64,000 nucleotides of DNA from Macrostomum hystrix (lineage: Eukaryota > Platyhelminthes > Macrostomidae): positions 21,877,501 to 21,941,500 of the forward strand of contig CATNEN010000001.1 of assembly GCA_950097015.1 (NCBI GenBank), in the 5' to 3' direction. This document shows positions 56,795 to 64,000 of the stretch, in pieces (position 1 is the stretch's first letter; every line of letters begins with the position of its first letter). A model generated the notes under the pieces. The model worked only from the letters and a program-made list of their open reading frames with translations. It ran no database searches and had not been told where the DNA came from. The position numbers were made by a program, and so were the translations under genes.

Positions 56795-57345
56795 TAGGAC
56801 TACCAAGCCATTTTGCCGCACGTTTTTATACCAATTTCTGAAGTTTTTTATGACTGATCGGTTAACAGACTAGGCAAGGGTGTCCTGTGTTTGAGCTGCG
56901 TCTGATATTTAGGCTTGATCAGTGAAATTCGCGTCACGTCTTTTATGAGGCAAAACTGACTTTCGGCCAGAACCATTGAATATCTCGACGGTGGTCTGAA
57001 GAGCTGGCGACTTGATTACTGTTTCAGTAGATGCTTAACAAAAAAGCTGACCCTTGTTCTTGAGTTTCGTGTGCTTGTGTTGCTCCGTTCGGGTGCAGCA
57101 CAAAGAATTGTCAGCGGGAAAACCCATGATACAGTACACAGGCATATGCTCACACAGGTGTGTACATCTGCCCTGACTTTCTCATTGTCAAGCAGTGTAC
57201 ACTCTCACTGTGCCTTGGAGGTTGGCCCTCAAGGGCGTAAATTGCATGAAAAAACCCAATTTAATGTGGCCTCGACGCGGAATCGAACTTAGGGACCTTG
57301 GTGCGAGAGGCAAATGCGTTAGACCACTCTGCCACTCACCCCCTT
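56795..57345 (-). mobile_element. SINE family B, longest copy
   Basis: Read on the minus strand it begins with a tRNA-like head (A box in tggcagagtggtctaacgc, B box gttcgattcc at 57279-57288). It continues through the shared body blocks (cacccgaacggagcaac, ccgtcgagatattcaat) to the region near 56800, shared with 58410-58480. Target duplications could not be settled. Confidence 0.75.
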
Positions 57346-57524
57346 ACGAAATTATGATTGAAAATGATTATTTGTGTACGAATATTAATCGATTGTCTAA
57401 TTAAAAATTTTATAATTCAATTGTCAAAAGTGTTTTTTATCTTTTAATCAGCTCTCTTATTAACTATGCACCATCACAGCTGTTTTTTATTTTTTAGGCC
57501 ATGCATGTCGGAGTTTCTCTATTT

Positions 57525-58069
57525 CAGGGGTCGGCAAACTTATCGGCTAGCGGGCCAAAGAGAGAACCTTAAAGACCACAGCAGGCCGCACTGACTTTAG
57601 AAATGTGAGACAGGGAAGAGATGAGACAGTGTAGAGATAAGACAGGGGAGAGATGAGACAGTGTAGAGATAAGACAGGGGAGAGATGAGACAGTGTAGAG
57701 ATGAGACGGGAGAGATGAGACAGGGGAGAGATGAGACAGGGGAGAGATGAGACAGTGTAGAGATAAGACAGGGGAGAGATGAGACAGTGTAGAAATGAGA
57801 CAGGGGAGAGATGAGACGGCGGGAGAGATGAGACAGGGGAGAGATGAGACAGGGGAGAGATGAGACAGGGGAGAGATGAGACGGGAGAGATGAGACAGGG
57901 GAGAGATGAGACAAGGGAGAGATGAGACAAGGGAGAAATGAGACAGGGGAGAGATGAGACGGCGGGAGAGATGAGACAGGATATTGTAGGTGTTGGAAGG
58001 GGCAACGGGCCGGATTTGGGAGCTTCGAGGGCCGTAACTGGCCCGCGGGCCGGAGTTTGCCGCCCCCTG
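57525..58069. mobile_element. hAT-type MITE with internal minisatellite
   Basis: The terminal inverted repeats are CAGGGGTCGGCAAAC on the left and, as reverse complement, CAGGGGGCGGCAAAC on the right (one mismatch), followed by ggcccgcgggcc-like subterminal sequence typical of hAT elements. An 8-bp target duplication, CTCTATTT, is at 57517-57524 and 58070-58077. There is no transposase; most of the 545 bp is a 16-bp tandem array. Confidence 0.93.
57600..57975. repeat. 16-bp minisatellite inside the MITE
   Basis: About 23 copies of agagatgagacagggg, with agtgt and gacggg variants, lie wholly inside the hAT element. The minus strand gives spurious SPVSSLPCLI-type frames. Confidence 0.93.
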
Positions 58070-58409
58070 CTCTATTTGGTCTCTAATTAATGAATTTGCT
58101 AGTCTGTTTATGCTACTAGTATTTGTGTCCATTAAACGCAATATCTCAGCTTTTTATTCTACTTTAAGTAACACATTTTGCGAATCTTAATTGCTACTCT
58201 ATTTTTTAATCGAGTACATTTTTGCATGATTTGCTGTGTATTCTATTCGTTTTTATTGGCAATGGAATATCTATATAGAATATGCACTTTATACTAGAAA
58301 GATTCAGTTACATATGCCTTGATTAAATTTTTTAACTTTTTTTCGAATAAATACGAATACTTAGGCGATAATAACAATTCGTTTTTTTCATTGTTTTATC
58401 ATTAACAAT

Positions 58410-58805
58410 AAGACTACTTGCCGCCCGTTTTTATACCAAGGAGGATCAAAATCCTGACATTTTTGGCAGCGCCTGATTGGTTGACAGACTAGGCGACGGT
58501 GTCCCGTGGTCGAGGCTTGATCAGTGAAATGGAAGAAGTTCGCGTCAAGGTGTCCATACTGGCCTAGTTCCACCTGTTGTAGTCCTTGAAGGTCCAGCAA
58601 ATCCGTCTGGATAACGGGTGACATGCTGATAAATTTTCAAGGCCTGGCAAGGCCGCACTGGGGCGCAGTGCTAAATTGTGTTTAGGGGTGTATGAAATAC
58701 ACTAGCGCTCATGGGAAAATCTAACCTTCGGCCAGAACCATTGAATATCTCGACGGTCTGAAGAGCTGGCAACTTGATTCCTGTTTCAGAAGATGCGCAA
58801 CAAAA
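58410..58805 (-). mobile_element. SINE family B fragment upstream of ROMO1
   Basis: It shares gtttttataccaa, ttgacagactaggcgacgg, gaggcttgatcagtgaaat, ggcctggcaaggccgcac and atatctcgacggtctgaag with the other copies. The tRNA head end is missing at the right. It ends about 200 bp before the ROMO1 ATG. Confidence 0.7.
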
Positions 58806-59008
58806 ATTGTCCATTGGGGAGGATTTTGGTAGTTCTACTGTTAAAAACACTAGGAGCTTGAAGCTTTCGAATCCTACTCGATATTTCCCTCAGTGCCTCA
58901 GTGTGTCAGTTTTGTCCAATTATAATAATTTATCCCGTCAATTCTTTCAGACTCATTGTTAGTCAAAAAATTCTCTTTGTCTAACAAAGATCAAATTCAA
59001 GCAGCAAC

Positions 59009-59248
59009 ATGCCAGCTGTGCAACCACGCGGTGGCGCACAGGGACCGTCCTGCTTCGACCGGGTCAAACTCGGCTTCTTGATGGGCTTCTCAGTCGGCGT
59101 TGCTGGCGGCCTAATTTTCGGCACCTTCGGCGGCCTGCGGATGGGCTACCGGGGCAGGGAACTCGTGCGATTGGTTGGCAGCCGCATGCTGCAGGGTGGC
59201 GGCAGTTTCGGCATGTTCTTGTCCATTGGCACTCTTATTCGCTGCTAG
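59009..59248 (+). CDS. ROMO1: Reactive oxygen species modulator 1
   Basis: 79 residues, the same length as the human protein. The landmarks [49 protein letters not shown] and a terminal IRC are all present. ROMO1 is a small inner mitochondrial membrane protein with two hydrophobic helices, implicated in ROS production, protein import and cristae/OPA1 regulation. It is uninterrupted in one exon. An acceptor-like attctttcag at 58941-58950 suggests a 5' untranslated exon or trans-splice site upstream. Confidence 0.97.
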   Translation: MPAVQPRGGAQGPSCFDRVKLGFLMGFSVGVAGGLIFGTFGGLRMGYRGRELVRLVGSRMLQGGGSFGMFLSIGTLIRC

Positions 59249-59264
59249 CTAGCACACAATTAGG

Positions 59265-59810
59265 CTGACACTTGCGCTTGACTCGACTCTCTTGTCTGAC
59301 TCTCAGCGTCCTTGTCTGACTCTCAGCGTCCTTGTCTCACTCTCAGTGTCTTTGTCTGACTCTCAGTATCTTTGTCTGACTCTCAGTGTCCTTGTCTCAC
59401 TCTCAGTGTCTTTGTCTGACTCTCAGCGTCCTTGTCTGTCTCTCAGTGTCTTTGTCTGACTCTCAGCGTCCTTGTCTGTCTCTCAGTGTCTTTGTCTGAC
59501 TCTCAGCGTCCTTGTCTGACTCTCAGTGTCCTTGTCTGACTCTCAGTGTCTTTGTCTGACTCTCAGCGTCCTTGTCTGACTCTCAGTGTCTTTGTCTCAC
59601 TCTCAGTGTCTTCGTCTCACTCTCGGTGTCTTTGTCTGACTCTCAGCGTCCTTGTCTGACTCTCAGTGTCTTTGTCTCACTCTCAGTGTCTTCGTCTCAC
59701 TCTCGGTGTCTTTGTCTGACTCTCAGCGTCCTTGTCTGACTCTCAGTGTCTTTGTCTCACTCTCAGTGTCTTCGTCTCACTCTCGGTGTCTTTGTCTGAC
59801 TCTCATCTCG
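59265..59810. repeat. 20-bp minisatellite downstream of ROMO1
   Basis: About 27 copies of tgtctgactctcagtgtctt (cagcgtcc, tctcac and cggtg variants). It starts under 60 bp after the ROMO1 stop, so it lies in the 3' UTR or a downstream intron. Each unit has ctgactctcag, resembling a branch point plus acceptor. Confidence 0.94.
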
Positions 59811-60225
59811 CCTGACAGTGTGATTCCAATAGGAAAGTATGACTCAAAAGCAAGCTTTAATGGTTGCTGGTTTGCGAGTTTGAGTCAAGCAAAAATGTCG
59901 ACCTTGATACTTATTTTAGCTAGTAATTAGTTTAATATTTGCACTTTTAAATCGACTATGATTACTTAATGATCTGTCACCAGTCAAACATGCTTTAACA
60001 TATTCAGGCGAAAAAACTGAATATTGTTGCTAGAAATTTATTGTTCCTTCATCGAAGGGCATATTTTCTATTTTATCATAGTTTATGAAGGCCGATTGTA
60101 TTTGCTTTGCTAAGATGCGATCAATAAAGTGCTAGATTTATTCTCTACCGATATCTTTCCGGTGGCACTTTTGTTTCGACGACAATTTTGTTTGTTCTTG
60201 TTTGTTCGTTTTCTTGGCAATAGCC
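59811..60225. other. ROMO1 3' flank with poly(A) signal
   Basis: AT-rich DNA. AATAAA at 60123-60128 (gatcaataaagtgc) is the first clear signal after ROMO1 and would put the 20-bp array in its 3' UTR. No other gene. Confidence 0.45.
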
Positions 60226-60227
60226 AT

Positions 60228-61915
60228 ACAGAAGCTGAAGGAGACAGTAATGATCTATGCACAAGCTGAAGGAGAGAGTAATGATCTATGCACAAGCTGA
60301 AGGAGAGAGTAATGATCTATGCACAAGCTGAAGGAGAGAGTAATGATCTATGCACAAGCTGAAGGAGAGAGTAATGATCTATGCACAAGCTGAAGGAGAG
60401 AGTAATGATCTATGCACAAGCTGAAGGAGAGAGTAATGATCTATGCACAAGCTGAAGGAGACAGTAATGATCTATGCACAAGCTGAAGGAGAGAGTAATG
60501 ATCCATGCACAAGCTGAAGGAGAGAGTAATGATCTATGCACAAGCTGAAGGAGAGAGTAATGATCTATGCACAAGCTGAAGGAGAGAGTAATGATCTATG
60601 CACAAGCTGAAGGAGAGAGTAATGATCCATGCACAAGCTGAAGGAGAGAGTAATGATCCATGCACAAGCTGAAGGAGAGAGTAATGATCCATGCACAAGC
60701 TGAAGGAGAGAGTAATGATCTATGCACAAGCTGAAGGAGAGAGTAATGATCTATGCACAAGCTGAAGGAGAGAGTAATGATCCATGCACAAGCTGAAGGA
60801 GAGAGTAATGATCCATGCACAAGCTGAAGGAGAGAGTAATGATCTATGCACAAGCTGAAGGAGAGAGTAATGATCCATGCACAAGCTGAAGGAGAGAGTA
60901 ATAATCCATGCACAAGCTGAAGGAGTGAGTAATGATCCATGCACAAGCTGAAGGAGAGAGTAATGATCCATGCACAAGCTGAAGGAGAGAGTAATGATCC
61001 ATGCACAAGCTGAAGGAGAGAGTAATGATCCATGCACAAGCTGAAGGAGAGAGTAATGATCTATGCACAAGCTGAAGGAGAGAGTAATGATCCATGCACA
61101 AGCTGAAGGAGAGAGTAATGATCTATGCACAAGCTGAAGGAGAGAGTAATGATCCATGCACAAGCTGAAGGAGAGAGTAATGATCTATGCACAAGCTGAA
61201 GGAGAGAGTAATGATCCATGCACAAGCTGAAGGAGAGAGTAATGATCCATGCACAAGCTGAAGGAGAGAGTAATGATCCATGCACAAGCTGAAGGAGTGA
61301 GTAATGATCTATGCACAAGCTGAAGGAGAGAGTAATGATCCATGCACAAGCTGAAGGAGAGAGTAATGATCCATGCACAAGCTGAAGGAGTGAGTAATGA
61401 TCTATGCACAAGCTGAAGGAGAGAGTAATGATCCATGCACAAGCTGAAGGAGAGAGTAATGATCCATGCACAAGCTGAAGGAGAGAGTAATGATCCATGC
61501 ACAAGCTGAAGGAGAGAGTAATGATCTATGCACAAGCTGAAGGAGAGAGTAATGATCCATGCACAAGCTGAAGGAGAGAGTAATGATCTATGCACAAGCT
61601 GAAGGAGAGAGTAATGATCCATGCACAAGCTGAAGGAGAGAGTAATGATCCATGCACAAGCTGAAGGAGAGAGTAATGATCCATGCACAAGCTGAAGGAG
61701 TGAGTAATGATCTATGCACAAGCTGAAGGAGAGAGTAATGATCCATGCACAAGCTGAAGGAGAGAGTAATGATCCATGCACAAGCTGAAGGAGTGAGTAA
61801 TGATCTATGCACAAGCTGAAGGAGAGAGTAATGATCCATGCACAAGCTGAAGGAGAGAGTAATGATCCATGCACAAGCTGAAGGAGAGAGTAATGATCTA
61901 TGCACAAGCTGAAGG
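60228..61915. repeat. 31-bp minisatellite
   Basis: About 54 copies of a 31-bp unit (atgcacaagctgaaggagag plus agtaatgatcy). Variants are limited to gatcTatg/gatcCatg, agAgag/agTgag and agaCag. Because 31 is 1 mod 3 and the minus strand has no stops in the unit, long antisense frames arise in every phase. Confidence 0.95.
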
Positions 61916-62477
61916 AGTTCGTGTAGCTGACAAACATTTATTCTGTCTACAGTACAGCCAAATTTATGCAGAATTACAATTTACTGTCACACACCTAGTC
62001 AAGTAACTTCCAAAGTACTGTCTAGATGTATTTAACATTTTTGAGTCATTATCTACTTAAAGTAGAGTGCTGAATATCAAATCAATCATTTTTTGCTCCA
62101 AAATCCTTTTGTAAGTTCTTAATTCCTTTAACCATGCTATTCGCGTTTCGTCAATAGATCAGTCAATTTTGCGTACGAATAAAAGTTTTTATCGTATGAG
62201 ATCGGACAGTTTGAGTCAGAGTGAAAATGTTCCACTTTTATTTGCCCAGAATTGGTTTGCAGAATTTGGGTTCGAGAAGCGATTTCGCATGCTAATAAGA
62301 TGCCAAAAAGCTAAGGGAGAAGGAATTTCTGGTCGATCTCTGAAATAGCTTTCTCACCTGAATTTTTACCTCAAAAGGTCTGAGTTCTAGTTCTGACAAG
62401 TACTTTTAAATAAAAGGGAGAACTTCCATCAGTTGCCGTATAACATTCCAAACTCGAAGATTAAGTATTTATGGTCC
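61916..62477. other. AT-rich interval between arrays
   Basis: No gene, RNA or mobile element recognised. Confidence 0.5.
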
Positions 62478-64000
62478 GAGATCAAGGATCTGGGATCTAG
62501 GATCTGGGATCTAGGATCTGGGATCTAGGATCTGGGATCTAGGATCTGGGATCTAGGATCTGGGATCTAGGATCTGGGATCTAGGATCTGGGATCTAGGA
62601 TCTGGGATCTAGGATCTGGGATCTAGGATCTGGGATCTAGGATCTGGGATCTAGGATCTGGGATCTAGGATCTGGGATCTAGGATCTGGGATCTAGGATC
62701 TGGGATCTAGGATCTGGGATCTAGGATCTGGGATCTAGGATCTGGGATCTAGGATCTTGGATCTAGGATCTGGGATCTAGGATCTGGGATCTAGGATCTG
62801 GGATCTAGGATCTGGGATCTAGGATCTGGGATCTAGGATCTGGGATCTAGGATCTGGGATCTAGGATCTGGGATCTAGGATCTGGGATCTAGGATCTGGG
62901 ATCTAGGATCTGGGATCTAGGATCTGGGATCTAGGATCTGGGATCTAGGATCTGGGATCTAGGATCTGGGATCTAGGATCTGGGATCTAGGATCTGGGAT
63001 CTAGGATCTGGGATCTAGGATCTGGGATCTAGGATCTGGGATCTAGGATCTGGGATCTAGGATCTGGGATCTAGGATCTGGGATCTAGGATCTGGGATCT
63101 AGGATCTGGGATCTAGGATCTGGGATCTAGGATCTGGGATCTAGGATCTGGGATCTAGGATCTGGGATCTAGGATCTGGGATCTAGGATCTGGGATCTAG
63201 GATCTGGGATCTAGGATCTGGGATCTAGGATCTGGGATCTAGGATCTGGGATCTAGGATCTGGGATCTAGGATCTGGGATCTAGGATCTGGGATCTAGGA
63301 TCTGGGATCTAGGATCTGGGATCTAGGATCTGGGATCTAGGATCTGGGATCTAGGATCTGGGATCTAGGATCTGGGATCTAGGATCTGGGATCTAGGATC
63401 TGGGATCTAGGATCTGGGATCTAGGATCTGGGATCTAGGATCTGGGATCTAGGATCTGGGATCTAGGATCTGGGATCTAGGATCTGGGATCTAGGATCTG
63501 GGATCTAGGATCTGGGATCTAGGATCTGGGATCTAGGATCTGGGATCTAGGATCTGGGATCTAGGATCTGGGATCTAGGATCTGGGATCTAGGATCTGGG
63601 ATCTAGGATCTGGGATCTAGGATCTGGGATCTAGGATCTGGGATCTAGGATCTGGGATCTAGGATCTGGGATCTAGGATCTGGGATCTAGGATCTGGGAT
63701 CTAGGATCTGGGATCTAGGATCTGGGATCTAGGATCTGGGATCTAGGATCTGGGATCTAGGATCTGGGATCTAGGATCTGGGATCTAGGATCTGGGATCT
63801 AGGATCTGGGATCTAGGATCTGGGATCTAGGATCTGGGATCTAGGATCTGGGATCTAGGATCTGGGATCTAGGATCTGGGATCTAGGATCTGGGATCTAG
63901 GATCTGGGATCTAGGATCTGGGATCTAGGATCTGGGATCTAGGATCTGGGATCTAGGATCTGGGATCTAGGATCTGGGATCTAGGATCTGGGATCTAGGA
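62478..64000. repeat. 14-bp array (dimer of GATCTGG and GATCTAG), running off the window
   Basis: More than 105 copies of gatctgggatctag with one visible variant (gatcttggatctag near 62755). The two 7-bp halves differ at one base, so the 14-bp unit is a dimer. Each unit holds two GATC sites. The array continues past the right edge. Confidence 0.96.

Noticed and set aside
60596-61937. Minus-strand frames of up to 250 codons (LCMDHYSLLQLVHG type)
   Set aside because: Antisense translation of the 31-bp array, open in every phase because the unit lacks stops.

Overview
This is nuclear DNA of a bilaterian invertebrate. The genes have spliced exons with GT-AG introns and AATAAA signals. Five proteins are recognisable animal orthologues (DIP2, a Dbl-family RhoGEF, CCDC169, RSU1, ROMO1). 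Several tRNA-headed SINE families, a Ty3/gypsy element and a hAT MITE are present. Coding exons are GC-rich and non-coding DNA is AT-rich. A spiralian, possibly a flatworm-like animal, is a guess and no species can be named. Well over a quarter of the window is tandem repeat.

Layout. 1-11.6 kb: the last eight exons of a DIP2 gene (+), whose introns are largely filled by minisatellites, each with its own period. 11.6-24.1 kb: a cluster of four secreted PAN/C-type-lectin-like genes (one +, three -), one chimeric pseudogene and smaller relics, with two copies of a tRNA-SINE. 24.1-29.9 kb: a minisatellite, then an apparently intact Ty3/gypsy retrotransposon (-) with indistinguishable 199-bp LTRs, a 4-bp target duplication, a tRNA-Leu-type primer site and a clear -1 frameshift signal. 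30.1-31.6 kb: a small two-exon coiled-coil gene (-), a SINE with a 12-bp target duplication and a THAP-domain fragment. 32.6-48.3 kb: a 44-bp array, a CArG-bearing promoter-like region, a 5.2-kb array of a 32-bp unit in an inferred first intron, and the coding exons of a RhoGEF (+). 49-53.2 kb: a 64-bp array and a six-exon CCDC169 gene (-). 55-56.7 kb: RSU1 (+), two coding exons around a 32-bp array. 56.8-59 kb: SINE copies and a hAT MITE with its own internal minisatellite. 59 kb to the end: ROMO1 (+), then 20-bp, 31-bp and 14-bp arrays; the last runs off the window.

The main theme is the link between tandem arrays and introns. Nearly every intron longer than about 450 bp holds its own array, often starting within about 100 bp of the donor. 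The 44-bp array upstream of the first DIP2 exon repeats the intron-exon junction itself. Several array units contain splice-site-like motifs. The genes have no obvious common pathway. RhoGEF and RSU1 both touch Rho/Ras-linked cytoskeletal signalling, but their proximity is probably incidental.
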